Source of the DNA: Bacteroidota bacterium
Lineage (GTDB): Bacteria; Bacteroidota; Ignavibacteria; Ignavibacteriales; Ignavibacteriaceae
Direction of reading: 5' to 3'
NCBI GenBank assembly: GCA_022564295.1
Contig: JADFLR010000009.1
Location: 62,001-126,000, forward strand
Length of the DNA stretch: 64,000 bases
The position numbers were made by a program, and so were the translations under genes. Under the pieces are notes generated by a model. The model had not been told where the DNA came from, did no database searches, and saw only the letters and a list, made by a program, of their open reading frames with translations. The stretch's first letter is position 1, and every line of letters begins with the position of its first letter. Below are positions 50,804 through 59,255 of this stretch, one piece after another.

Positions 50804-50848
50804 GAGCTTGCCTGTTCGTGGATGTCCGGGTGAGCTCTTTTATTTTTT
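50804..50848 (+). ncRNA. Hairpin leader upstream of the 165-aa gene
   Basis: GAGCT (50804-50808) pairs with AGCTC (50833-50837), with extra G-C/G-T pairs between GCCTG and CGGGT. TTTTATTTTTT follows and the next start codon is 28 nt beyond the stem. It is smaller than the three-way-junction leaders and does not share their fold, but sits in the same position. Confidence 0.5.
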
Positions 50849-50864
50849 ATCAGGATATTGTTAA

Positions 50865-51362
50865 ATGTTGAGCAAGACAGATGCAAGGGCTTACAATCGT
50901 TTTTATGATCGGATTGATGAGCTGATTTCAAATGATAAAATTACTTATAGGCTTGGTCTAGAAATTATAAGTATCCTGAGTTGGGTTCTTCATACAAAAA
51001 AATATGCTAATCCGGAAAAGATAATAAGTTGTGAAGCATATAGAGATAGAATGGATAGCAGATCAGAATTTCAATTGCGCGGGGATGAAATAGATTTTGA
51101 TACTAAAGAATTTATTAATTCACTATGCAAATCAATCTCGATACAAATATTAAAAATCGATTGCTACATTAGAGAAGCTTCAAAGTTAAAATCTCACAAC
51201 ACTCAAAATAAATTTCTAACCCTGGTAATTGAAAGACTAAATAATAGTGAGAGCGGTTTAATGGAAGTCTCTGAGATCCTCACAGAATTTCTTGACAGCC
51301 AAACCGATATGGATGTAGAAATGTTGTTATCCAGATATGTAAAGGAGTGTGATGACAATTAA
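50865..51362 (+). CDS. Unknown helical element protein (165 aa)
   Basis: This 165-residue protein is rich in alpha helix and charge (MLSKTDARAYNRFYDRIDEL, later KFLTLVIERLNNSESGLMEV). No family is recognised. Its last codons overlap the start of the second integrase by 11 nt, with the integrase ribosome binding site AAGGAG inside this gene. The two are therefore coupled, and the protein may take part in recombination, for instance as a directionality factor. Confidence 0.6.
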   Translation: MLSKTDARAYNRFYDRIDELISNDKITYRLGLEIISILSWVLHTKKYANPEKIISCEAYRDRMDSRSEFQLRGDEIDFDTKEFINSLCKSISIQILKIDCYIREASKLKSHNTQNKFLTLVIERLNNSESGLMEVSEILTEFLDSQTDMDVEMLLSRYVKECDDN

Positions 51363-52317
51363 CAAAAAATTATTTTTAAGTTTGTTAGGTGAACGGGATT
51401 TGCAAGAGTTAAGAATGTTATTATCGGTCAGTTCAGATGTAAAGCTTAAGCAGTCCCGGGATGAGTACATCGATTCAATGCAGCATACTCATTCAAAAGC
51501 TTACATTCAATCAAGCAACTCTTCATTAACTGCTTTTATGAAATTCGTTGGTGATATTCCCTTATCGAAAATTGATATGAGAATGGCTGAAGGATTTGTG
51601 TTAAACCATTTCAAAAGATCTCAGTATTCAGCAGCTCTTCATTATAGAAATTTGAAAGCCGCTTTCAATAAATTTTTGCTCTGGAAATACATTGTTGAAA
51701 ATCCATTTGTGCAGGTTAAGCTACCAAGGATGCACAAGCCTAAGCCTACATATCTCACTCCTGCCGAACTTCAAATTATATTAGGGAATACAAGCGCAGC
51801 ATATTTGAAGGATATTTTTGTTTTTGCTTTCAATAGTGGTCTACGCCTTGGCGAATTATTAAATCTCAAATGGAATGCTGTTGATTTAAAAAAAAGAGTT
51901 GTCACGGTCCGTAATACCCCAGAATTTAATACAAAGAATAAAATGGATAGAGTAATTCCAATTAACCAGGAATTATTTATCGTTCTTAAAAACCGGTACC
52001 CGAAAGTAATAGATTATAAACTGAATGAATATGTGTTTTGGAAAGTTAAGGGTGTGAAGCTGAATAACGACTTTGTGAGTAAGCAATTCAAAAAGGTTGT
52101 GAGAGCTTCTGCTCTAGATAACAAAATTCACTTTCATACGCTCAGGCATTCCTTCGCATCTCAATTGGCTCAAAAAGATGTTTCGCTCTATGTTATTCAG
52201 AAGCTCTTAGGTCATAATTCAATTATTACCACACAGACCTATTCTCATCTGAATATCGATACATTAAGAAACGCAACTGATAAGCTCTCAATTGTTGTGG
52301 AGGGATGCTTGCTTTGA
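51352..52317 (+). CDS. int: Second tyrosine recombinase/integrase (Int2)
   Basis: The 321-residue recombinase has no obvious arm-binding N-domain, unlike Int1. The core-binding domain (about 45-145) contains SAALHYRNLKAAFNKFLLWK. The catalytic domain carries Arg in SGLRLGELL, HTLRHSFAS, the histidine in LLGHNSIITT and the tyrosine in QTYSH, so all RHRY residues are intact. It is a close paralogue of Int1 with shared stretches such as YVFWKVKGVKLNND. I start it at the ATG at 51352 (AAGGAG upstream). Confidence 0.92.
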   Translation: MTINKKLFLSLLGERDLQELRMLLSVSSDVKLKQSRDEYIDSMQHTHSKAYIQSSNSSLTAFMKFVGDIPLSKIDMRMAEGFVLNHFKRSQYSAALHYRNLKAAFNKFLLWKYIVENPFVQVKLPRMHKPKPTYLTPAELQIILGNTSAAYLKDIFVFAFNSGLRLGELLNLKWNAVDLKKRVVTVRNTPEFNTKNKMDRVIPINQELFIVLKNRYPKVIDYKLNEYVFWKVKGVKLNNDFVSKQFKKVVRASALDNKIHFHTLRHSFASQLAQKDVSLYVIQKLLGHNSIITTQTYSHLNIDTLRNATDKLSIVVEGCLL

Positions 52318-52396
52318 AACCCTCATTTGCCAATAATTTTTTATAAGAGAAACGGCACTGGAAATATTCACAAAATAAATTTAAGGATTTTGAGAT

Positions 52397-52594
52397 ATGG
52401 AAAAAGAGATAAAAAGAATAGTTTCTGATTATGTTATTGTGGGTGGTATAGCTGGTAAACCGAATCTAATAGTAATAGAGCAAGGTGATTATTCGGTTGC
52501 CTTGGACATCGATCAAATAGGTCTCTTTGTGAAACAGCTTGAGGGGGTTGCAAAAGAAATGACTGAACGATTAATTGAAAGTGAAGAAGAATAA
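52397..52594 (+). CDS. Small unknown element protein (65 aa)
   Basis: The 65-residue protein (MEKEIKRIVSDYVIVGGIAG...) has alternating hydrophobic strands and an acidic tail; no family is recognised. It ends 5 bp before the DnaD-like gene, so the two are almost certainly co-transcribed. It may be an accessory or regulatory protein of the replication module. Confidence 0.55.
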   Translation: MEKEIKRIVSDYVIVGGIAGKPNLIVIEQGDYSVALDIDQIGLFVKQLEGVAKEMTERLIESEEE

Positions 52595-52599
52595 ACTCT

Positions 52600-53268
52600 A
52601 TGAAAAAAGGGTGGATATCTATACACAGGGAACTAACGGAGCATTGGCTTTGGGAAGACAAACCTTTTAGCAATGGCCAGGCATTTATTGATATGTTACT
52701 TGAGTGTAACCACAAATCAAAAGAGGTGAGGATCGGGAATGAAATCGTTTATTGTAATAGGGGAGAATCAATTAAATCACTTGACACCTGGGCTAAACGT
52801 TGGGGATGGAATAAATCAAGGGTTAGAAGATTTTTAAAATTACTTGAAAAGGCGAACACAATTGAAACGAAAAAAGCACGCAACACAACCTACTTAAGTA
52901 TTTGTAATTATGATAATTATCAGGGCAATCAAAATGAAAATGAAACGAAAGTGAAACGAATCGGAAACAAACCTGAAACAAACCTGACACCAAACAATAA
53001 TGACAATAATGATAATAATGGTAGTAGTAGTGATCCGCCACAATTACAGATAGTTAAATTATTTGCTATTTGGGGTAGAGCTTCAGATAACGGAGAAAAA
53101 GCAAAGTGTGAGAATTTACTAAAGCAGTTTGGATGGGAAAAGGTTTGGAATGCGTTTCACCGTGCAAGCGAAATGGGTAAGGAGAAAAAGAATCTGGCAT
53201 ACGTGAAGGGGATTTTAACCAACCCGGATAGAGGCGGGGGGCGTTTTGATAAATCAATTGGTAATTAA
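52600..53268 (+). CDS. DnaD-like phage replication initiation protein
   Basis: The 222-residue protein has an N-terminal winged helix similar to phage replisome organisers: KGWISIHRELTEHWLWEDKP followed by WGWNKSRVRRFLKLLEKANT near 65-84 (recognition helix). A low-complexity Asn/Glu/Lys linker (about 107-145) leads to a helical C-terminal region (about 147-215), like the DnaD second domain. This suggests an origin-binding protein that loads the host helicase. The linker-coding DNA is partly repeated in decayed form at 53448-53523. Confidence 0.78.
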   Translation: MKKGWISIHRELTEHWLWEDKPFSNGQAFIDMLLECNHKSKEVRIGNEIVYCNRGESIKSLDTWAKRWGWNKSRVRRFLKLLEKANTIETKKARNTTYLSICNYDNYQGNQNENETKVKRIGNKPETNLTPNNNDNNDNNGSSSDPPQLQIVKLFAIWGRASDNGEKAKCENLLKQFGWEKVWNAFHRASEMGKEKKNLAYVKGILTNPDRGGGRFDKSIGN

Positions 53269-53447
53269 AAGTTAAATGATAGAACCAATTAAATCACCAT
53301 CAGCACCGGAAGCAGATGCACAAATATATCATCATGGGTCCTTACTCAGAGCACTAAATACGGATACCGAAGGAGCCTATAAAACCTCGATGTAATTAAT
53401 AAAATAGTATGACATGAACATGAACCATAAATGAAAACATTACGACA

Positions 53448-53523
53448 CACTTAAGAGTTTGTAATTACAATACTTATCAAGTCAATCAAAACGAAAGTAA
53501 AACAAATCAGAAACAAATTTAAC
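53448..53523 (+). pseudogene. Decayed duplicate of part of the DnaD-like gene
   Basis: CACTTAAGAGTTTGTAATTAC and the following AATCAAAACGAAAGTAAAAC and AATCAGAAACAAATTTAAC resemble 52892-52976 in the DnaD-like gene in the same order, with small deletions. No reading frame survives. The remaining 490-bp stretch up to attR has no gene. Confidence 0.6.
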
Positions 53524-53759
53524 TATGATGTATATATTGTTGTGGTATAAAGCCATTTGGTTTTTGATAATGGAATTTTTAATTTTATTATATAAGCTAC
53601 GGCTTTAGTATAAATGTTTTTTAATAATTTAAATAGGATTTTAAGAAGAGATATCATTAGTCCCTAGTAATCTCCCTAGTAGAATTATTGATCAATAGGG
53701 TATTGAAACAAACCACAAAAATAAAAACCTCAAAACGAGTTGATTCTGACGGTTTATTA

Positions 53760-53806
53760 GTGCACCCTGCCGGGTTCGAACCGGCGACCTGCTGATTAAG
53801 AGTCAG
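53760..53806. other. attR: tRNA-Lys 3' half at the right end of the element
   Basis: 47-bp direct repeat of attL with 45 matches, lying within the intact tRNA-Lys gene. Crossover is expected near the anticodon-loop side, at the end of the identity (GAGTCAG). Confidence 0.92.
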
Positions 53807-53833
53807 ATGCTCTGCCAACTGAGCTAAGGGTGC
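53761..53833 (-). tRNA. tRNA-Lys (anticodon CTT)
   Basis: The minus strand folds as a tRNA: acceptor GCACCCT/AGGGTGC with discriminator A, D-arm GCTC...GAGC with AGTTGGCA, anticodon stem CTGA/TCAG with loop CTCTTAA (anticodon CTT), T-arm GCCGG/CCGGC with loop TTCGAAC. No CCA is encoded. The 3' half is supplied by the integrated element. Confidence 0.95.
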
Positions 53834-54130
53834 GTTGCGAAATTAATAAAAATCCTCCCTGTTTCAAAGAAGTTAGTTTTTCTAATTTCTAATTAACCTA
53901 ATTGCTCTAATGACCTAAACAAATGTCAATTGCAGATCATCAAAAATCCATTTACATAAATAGTGTGAGATTTGATTAGAAGTGTGGTGGGAAAATTAAA
54001 GCCATTGGTTCAATAAAATATATTAATTTGAAAGCATGTTTGTCTTGGAGTGGGGTGTAAATGAGGTGGGGGACACATCATGATTTTATTAAACCATTAA
54101 TTAAAAAATGAGGGTGTCTTGAATATTAGA
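53834..54130. other. Intergenic stretch after tRNA-Lys
   Basis: Nearly 300 bp of AT-rich sequence without a recognisable gene. It contains the promoter side of the tRNA (on the minus strand). Confidence 0.35.
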
Positions 54131-55177
54131 TTACTTTATTGGAAATATTATTGTGTTTGGTGGTCTCTTAGGTAATACAGTTCTTGAGATTGGTACATAT
54201 GTATATGATAATCTTAGCGGTTTTGGCCTCTCCACATCACAACAACCTTTAAGATTGATTTTTGCAATTATCTCTATACTGTTATAGTAATATAGCCAAT
54301 TAAAAAAGTTTAAAGATACACTTTTAGTAGAGGGATATACTATGTTGATGTTGACTTCATTTCCATAATTTGCAATTAAGAACACTTTCATTTTCTCAAA
54401 ATCATCACCCCCAATTTTGGAATCAAACTCAATTAAAAGGTTGTAAAACTTATCATCTTCAAAAGCAAATATCCATTTTGAAACTTTTACCCCTCCAAAT
54501 TCACCATCAATAAAGTCAACTCTATACTCATTTAAGGAATCAATATTAACATTATTAAATGATTTCATCTTCTCAATTACTTCCTCTTTTGTGCTTCCCC
54601 ATTCAATATCAAAAAAGCCATCTAAAGAATCATTTTTACTAATAAATTCTTTCATAATTGTTTCTCTTTTCTCAACTAATCTTAAGTTTGTTATGTTGAA
54701 AGAGGTTTTTACCTTTTCATTTTTATGCGCCACACCAAAGGGAACTCTATTTGTTGAACTATCTTTTCTATTTATTTTCTCTACATCAAATGATTGAAGT
54801 TCCAAATCTAATTCTTGTTTTAGTTTCCCATATTTATCTTCTAATGAATTTACAAATACGTTTGCCTCCTCTAATGTTAATCTAGGAATAATTGTAATGC
54901 TAAATAATGAGTCTTCAATGAAACTATAAGTACAAGAAAAAATGGTCTCTTCACTTTTGTCTCCATATTTTAAATAACTTGTTTTTTCTCTATTTACAAT
55001 TGTTTCTCCTTTTAAGTATCCATATTCATTCAATTTGCTTGTATCCCATATAGTTTTAACATCATCTAGTGATGAACCTATTTCCATCTCAATCATTTTC
55101 ATATAATCAATATCTTGTGAACAGATTGATGGTGTAAGTAAAAGGGCAAGTAATATGAACTTAATTCTCATCATCAC
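54131..55177 (-). CDS. Exported unknown protein with a duplicated domain (348 aa)
   Basis: The 348-residue protein has a signal peptide (MMMRIKFILLALLLTPSICS). It contains two related halves: LDDVKTIWDTSK near the start and FFDIEWGSTKEEVIEKMKSF with IFAFEDDKFYNLLIEFDS later, both with a W-G-S/T-x-x-E-V-like pattern, which points to internal duplication. No named family is recognised. The DNA is noticeably AT-rich, and the gene is beside the tRNA insertion hotspot, so acquisition is possible. It is on the same strand as the next gene (89 bp). Confidence 0.6.
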   Translation of the reverse strand: MMMRIKFILLALLLTPSICSQDIDYMKMIEMEIGSSLDDVKTIWDTSKLNEYGYLKGETIVNREKTSYLKYGDKSEETIFSCTYSFIEDSLFSITIIPRLTLEEANVFVNSLEDKYGKLKQELDLELQSFDVEKINRKDSSTNRVPFGVAHKNEKVKTSFNITNLRLVEKRETIMKEFISKNDSLDGFFDIEWGSTKEEVIEKMKSFNNVNIDSLNEYRVDFIDGEFGGVKVSKWIFAFEDDKFYNLLIEFDSKIGGDDFEKMKVFLIANYGNEVNINIVYPSTKSVSLNFFNWLYYYNSIEIIAKINLKGCCDVERPKPLRLSYTYVPISRTVLPKRPPNTIIFPIK

Positions 55178-55266
55178 AACAAAGTATAATTATTTTTACT
55201 ACCAAAAGATAATTTCATATATAATATCTAAGCAACACATATTTTTAGTTTTTTCTTATATAATTA

Positions 55267-55761
55267 TCAACATCTATGATGGTCTATTACTTTCCAACTA
55301 ATGTTTCCTTCTTTGTTTACATCATACTTAAGAATCACATAACCACATATATGTCCATCTTCAAAATATGCCAACACCCATTTATTTGTTAATATCCATA
55401 TGTTTTTATCAAAATAAAATCCCATCTTCCCACCTAAAACTCCCCCATAAGGGATCAATTCATCATGTTTTTTTAAATCATCTCTTAAATCTTGAAGTGG
55501 ATTAGTTAAACCCTTATTTTTCATTTCCTCAATATCTCTCATTGATAATGCAACGGGCTTCAATAATTTATGTTCTAAATGATTGATTTTGACTATCAAA
55601 CTTTTCTTACTCGAATCACTCTCACTTAGTGCATCTTCATATTTATCTTCTAGGTGATCTACTTCATTATTACTATCAATGTAGAGTAAAATAAAAATAA
55701 ATGTTAAAATCCAAGGGATAGTGAAAAAGACAAATTTTAGGACACTCTTTACTTTACTCAT
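55267..55761 (-). CDS. Unknown membrane-anchored protein (164 aa)
   Basis: From the ATG at 55761 (GGAGAAG 8 nt upstream) the protein has 164 residues. An N-terminal helix (KFVFFTIPWILTFIFILLYI) is followed by a charged coiled-coil stretch and a globular C-terminal part ending VIDHHRC. The first ATG at 55797 would add 12 residues and has no good ribosome binding site. Function is unknown. It is AT-rich like its downstream neighbour. Confidence 0.55.
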   Translation of the reverse strand: MSKVKSVLKFVFFTIPWILTFIFILLYIDSNNEVDHLEDKYEDALSESDSSKKSLIVKINHLEHKLLKPVALSMRDIEEMKNKGLTNPLQDLRDDLKKHDELIPYGGVLGGKMGFYFDKNIWILTNKWVLAYFEDGHICGYVILKYDVNKEGNISWKVIDHHRC

Positions 55762-55950
55762 ATATTCTTCTCCAAATTTGATTTTGGATAATTTCATATT
55801 TCAAATCTAAGCAAATATGAGATTTTATTGAATGTTTTTATTCAATTGCAAAAACTACAATTACCTATAAGTTGCTATAAAATTCTTGGACTTACCTTTC
55901 ATTAAGTTATTCGCACTCCTGAGTAAACCTAGTAAGATCAAATTGATAAA

Positions 55951-56784
55951 CTAAAGCTTCGAGCCGCAATACTTACAATGAGTTGCGTCCTTATCATGTC
56001 CTTCTGATAAACAATTGGGGCATACCTGGGTGGTAACCTGTTTCTTAGCTGCACTGGCAATCTCAACAGAAACAATTCCAGTTGGAACGGCTATGATGGC
56101 ATAACCCAATATCATAACTATAGATGCAATAAACTGACCAAGCGGAGTCTGTGGAGAAATATCGCCATAACCAACAGTGGTTAACGTAACTATCGCCCAG
56201 TACATACTTACCGGGATGCTTGTAAATCCGTGTTCCGGTCCTTCCACTACGTAAATAATTGCACCGATTACAACCACCGAGGTTAAGACTGCAAAAAGGA
56301 AAACTGCAATCTTCGCCCGGCTCGCTTTTAAAGCCCCAACTAAAATATTAGACTGCGCAAGCAAGTGAGTAAGTTTAAAGACTCTAAATACACGAAGAAG
56401 TCTTAGTATTCTTATCGCCAGTAGGTATTGGCTGCCTACAACAATCAGACTTAGATATGTAGGTGCTATCGAAAGAAAATCAATTATTCCATAAAAACTA
56501 AAAATATACCTCAACGGTCTGTTGACACTGATTACACGGAGCAAGTACTCAACAGTGAACAAAATTGTAAAGCCCCATTCTAAAGCATAAAATATTCGAC
56601 CGTAATCATTTTTTAATACTTCAATACTCTCCAGGAAAACAACGGTTACGCTTAGAAGAATTGCAACAATTAATAATACATCGAAGAGTTTGCCGGATGG
56701 TGTATCAGCCTCAAATATTATTTCATATGTTTTAGTTCGCCACGGTTTGGTCTCGCTAACTGGTTTTTGATTTTGCATTTTCAA
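55951..56784 (-). CDS. Voltage-gated-type potassium channel (6-TM) with a C-terminal zinc ribbon
   Basis: The 277-residue protein has six predicted membrane helices (about 30-240). The S4 region is RILRLLRVFRVFKL, with positive charges every third residue. The selectivity filter TTVGYGDI follows the P-loop helix in VSMYWAIVTLTTVGYGDISP. It is a Kv-like bacterial potassium channel. The tail CPNCLSEGHDKDATHCKYCGSKL carries two CxxC pairs, a zinc-ribbon-type cytoplasmic domain that may sense redox or metal state, unusual for such short channels. It stands alone. Confidence 0.9.
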   Translation of the reverse strand: MKMQNQKPVSETKPWRTKTYEIIFEADTPSGKLFDVLLIVAILLSVTVVFLESIEVLKNDYGRIFYALEWGFTILFTVEYLLRVISVNRPLRYIFSFYGIIDFLSIAPTYLSLIVVGSQYLLAIRILRLLRVFRVFKLTHLLAQSNILVGALKASRAKIAVFLFAVLTSVVVIGAIIYVVEGPEHGFTSIPVSMYWAIVTLTTVGYGDISPQTPLGQFIASIVMILGYAIIAVPTGIVSVEIASAAKKQVTTQVCPNCLSEGHDKDATHCKYCGSKL

Positions 56785-56908
56785 ACAAGTTTTATTACAA
56801 ATTTAATCTTACAATTATTAACATAATAATAAATATTATTATAAGATTACTAGTGTTATATTTGCCGTTCAAAAAACAATTGTTGCTTAATAATAACTGT
56901 TTGGATAA

Positions 56909-57823
56909 ATGAAGAAATTTGCACCATTTTTTGTAATACTCGCTGCAAGCTTATGGGCTGTAGATGGAATTGTACTGCGTCCTTCGTTATACAACTTACC
57001 TGTTACTCTTGTTGTATTTATTGAAAGTACGATTGTTGCTCTTCTTCTCACCCCGTTTATGTACAAGTATTTTGATGATGTTAAAAAACTAACATCAAAA
57101 GATTGGCTTGCATACTTTGGCGTAGCAATATTAGGCGGTGCAATTGGAACAATGGCAATAACAAAAGCTTTGTTCTATGTTAACTATGTAAACCTTTCCA
57201 TTGTAATTTTAATTCAAAAACTTCAGCCGGTGTTTGCAATATCACTTGCCGCAATTTTTTTAAAAGAGAAGCAGCCGCGTGAGTTTTTCATTTGGGCGGC
57301 TCTTGCAATTATTGGTGCATACTTTATGACGTTCGGTTTACATATTCCAAATATATTTTCTGGGGATAAAACGACAATGGCTGCACTGTTCGCATTGCTT
57401 GCCGCTATAAGTTTCAGTTCATCCACAGTGTTAAGCAAACGCGCACTTAAAAATGTGAGTTTTGAGTTAGGTACTTATTTACGTTTTGCCATTACTTCTG
57501 TAATAATGCTGATAATTGTTGTGGCTTCGGGTACCTTAAATAGTGCTACCGATGTATCTACAAAGCAAATTTACATTTTTATTCTCATTGCATTTACGAC
57601 CGGCGGTCCGGCAATCTTCCTCTATTATTACGGATTGAAAAGAATATCAGCTTCGGTGGCATCAATTTGCGAATTGGCATTTCCGCTAACTGCTGTAATT
57701 TTGGAATTTGTACTTCGGGATAATATACTCGGTCCGGTACAGTGGGCAGGCGCTTTAATATTACTTTTTAGCATATTAAGGATAACAAGAATACATGCGA
57801 TTATAGCAAAGAACACATCTTAG
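56909..57823 (+). CDS. EamA-family (DMT) transporter
   Basis: The 304-residue protein has ten hydrophobic helices in two EamA repeats (about 1-135 and 155-300). Typical phrases are ILAASLWAVDGIVLRPSLYN at the start, FLKEKQPREFFIWAALAIIG near the end of the first repeat and ILEFVLRDNILGPVQWAGAL in the second. It is a membrane permease for small metabolites. Family members export amino acids or related compounds, but specificity cannot be read here. Its 3' end overlaps the convergent HtrA gene by 4 bp. Confidence 0.9.
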   Translation: MKKFAPFFVILAASLWAVDGIVLRPSLYNLPVTLVVFIESTIVALLLTPFMYKYFDDVKKLTSKDWLAYFGVAILGGAIGTMAITKALFYVNYVNLSIVILIQKLQPVFAISLAAIFLKEKQPREFFIWAALAIIGAYFMTFGLHIPNIFSGDKTTMAALFALLAAISFSSSTVLSKRALKNVSFELGTYLRFAITSVIMLIIVVASGTLNSATDVSTKQIYIFILIAFTTGGPAIFLYYYGLKRISASVASICELAFPLTAVILEFVLRDNILGPVQWAGALILLFSILRITRIHAIIAKNTS

Positions 57824-59241
57824 TCTATTTCTAGTGTAACATATTTATATTGTCCCGCTCTTTCCACATGTACAACACAAATATGCCCCGTAGACATTTC
57901 ATCTGTATATTTCTTCAACGATTCAAAATCATACATTGGAACATTATTTACCGAAATAATTATATCTCCTGTTCTCAAATCACCCTCCCAGGAGCTTACC
58001 TTTCCTACCAAAGCGGCAACAAGTACACCATTTTTAGTTCTTACCGGAGGTAAAAGACTTAACAGCTCATCATTCAATTCGAGCCCGAGAATACCAAGAT
58101 TTGGAATGAGATGATTTTCAAAATCAACCATATTTACAAAAGATTGTGAGCTCTCTTTTATATCCATAACTTCAACATTTATGGTTAAGCGTTTTATTCC
58201 TCTCAGCACCTCCAGCTTTACTTTATCTCCTTCGACTCTTCCGTAAAGATTAACACGGAACTGCCTCCCGTTTTCCATAATTTTTCCATCAAGAGTTAAA
58301 ATTATATCACCGGGTTTCAATCCTGCCCTGTATGCTGTTCCACCGGGATAAACATCACTTACAATCACACCCCAGGTTTGTGTAATACTCAATCCTTCTG
58401 CTAAATAAGGAGTGATGGTTTGTGCATTAACACCAATAGTCCCTCTTTTAACTCTGCCGTATAGCCTTATCTGTTCATAAATTCTTTTCACAATATTACT
58501 CGGAGCTGCAAATCCTATACCTTCACTTCCGCCCGACTGAGAATAAATAAGTGTGCTGATTCCAACAACTTCGCCTCTCATATTTACAAGTGGTCCACCG
58601 CTGTTACCTGGATTTATTGAAGCATCTGTTTGAATATAAATCATTGGAGATTCGGGTGTAAGCTGACGGGCAACCGAACTTACAACTCCCATGGTTACAG
58701 TGTTTCTTAAACCCAGAGGGCTTCCGTATGCAAACACTAACTGTCCGGGGTTAAGCTCATCCGAATCACCGAATAATAAATAAGGATAGTTTGCCCCATC
58801 AATTTTAATTATTGCTAAGTCAGTTTCCTGATCAACTCCAACGATCTTTCCTTCAACCATATCGCCAACTGGTTTTAATATAGACGAGAGATTTAAATTC
58901 TTGTTTGGTTCTTTTTGAATTATGATTTTTATTTTTACCGCACCGCGAACCACATGAAGATTCGTAACTATATAGCCATTCGGATCTACAATCACCCCCG
59001 AGCCAGTACCACGAACTTTAGTAATCTGAAGCTGACCTGTTTGTAGTCTCGGTTCGTATGAAGTAACAAATATTTGCACAACAGATTTAGCAACAATTTC
59101 GGAAAGACTTTGGATATGATTGCTCATATCCTGTGCTGTAAGCTTTTCCTTATCAAAAATGGTTTCCTGTGCCGGCATTTGCACATTTAACAATGCAAAT
59201 AGCGCACAAAGTGTTATAGTTATTTTTATTATGGATTTCAT
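57820..59241 (-). CDS. degP: HtrA/DegP-type periplasmic serine protease with two PDZ domains
   Basis: The 473-residue protein of peptidase family S1C degrades or refolds damaged envelope proteins. After a signal peptide (about 1-24) comes a trypsin-like domain with the triad His96 (TNLHVV), Asp141 (ETDLAII) and Ser214 (GNSGGPL). PDZ1 follows at about 275-355 (GVIVSDVYPGGTAYRAGLKP) and PDZ2 at about 380-470 (GVLVAALVGKVSSWEGDL...). Length and order match DegP/DegQ. It may be induced by envelope stress. A palindrome lies upstream (59256-59268). Confidence 0.93.
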   Translation of the reverse strand: MKSIIKITITLCALFALLNVQMPAQETIFDKEKLTAQDMSNHIQSLSEIVAKSVVQIFVTSYEPRLQTGQLQITKVRGTGSGVIVDPNGYIVTNLHVVRGAVKIKIIIQKEPNKNLNLSSILKPVGDMVEGKIVGVDQETDLAIIKIDGANYPYLLFGDSDELNPGQLVFAYGSPLGLRNTVTMGVVSSVARQLTPESPMIYIQTDASINPGNSGGPLVNMRGEVVGISTLIYSQSGGSEGIGFAAPSNIVKRIYEQIRLYGRVKRGTIGVNAQTITPYLAEGLSITQTWGVIVSDVYPGGTAYRAGLKPGDIILTLDGKIMENGRQFRVNLYGRVEGDKVKLEVLRGIKRLTINVEVMDIKESSQSFVNMVDFENHLIPNLGILGLELNDELLSLLPPVRTKNGVLVAALVGKVSSWEGDLRTGDIIISVNNVPMYDFESLKKYTDEMSTGHICVVHVERAGQYKYVTLEID

Positions 59242-59255
59242 ATGATTATACCTGT

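Larger units (their letters stand above)
42000..53806. mobile_element. Integrative element in tRNA-Lys(CTT), about 11.8 kb
   Basis: The element is bounded by 47-bp direct repeats, 42000-42046 and 53760-53806. They correspond to the 3' half of the tRNA-Lys gene from the anticodon stem to the last base. The intact tRNA is restored at the right end and the displaced 3' half remains at the left. Tyrosine recombinases that use anticodon-loop crossovers in tRNA genes create exactly this arrangement. The cargo includes two integrases, an HNH protein, two excisionase-like proteins, RadC, a tail chaperone/tape-measure pair and a DnaD-like protein. Whether it is a degraded prophage, a satellite or an ICE-like element is unresolved; no portal, capsid, terminase or conjugation genes are seen. 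Confidence 0.9.

Noticed and set aside
50804-50848. Fifth three-way-junction leader
   Set aside because: Only a single imperfect hairpin of 34 nt forms; kept as a separate hairpin feature.
42000-53806. CRISPR array or toxin-antitoxin pair in the element
   Set aside because: No regular spaced repeats and no recognisable toxin/antitoxin pair were seen; the duplicated HTH genes are better read as excisionase-like.
53834-54130. Additional tRNA genes next to tRNA-Lys
   Set aside because: No second cloverleaf or T-loop sequence (GGTTCRA) was found in this stretch.
54131-54797. Plus-strand frame 54591-54797 opposite the exported protein
   Set aside because: It is antisense to a well-supported longer frame with a signal peptide and has no ribosome binding site; treated as a shadow.
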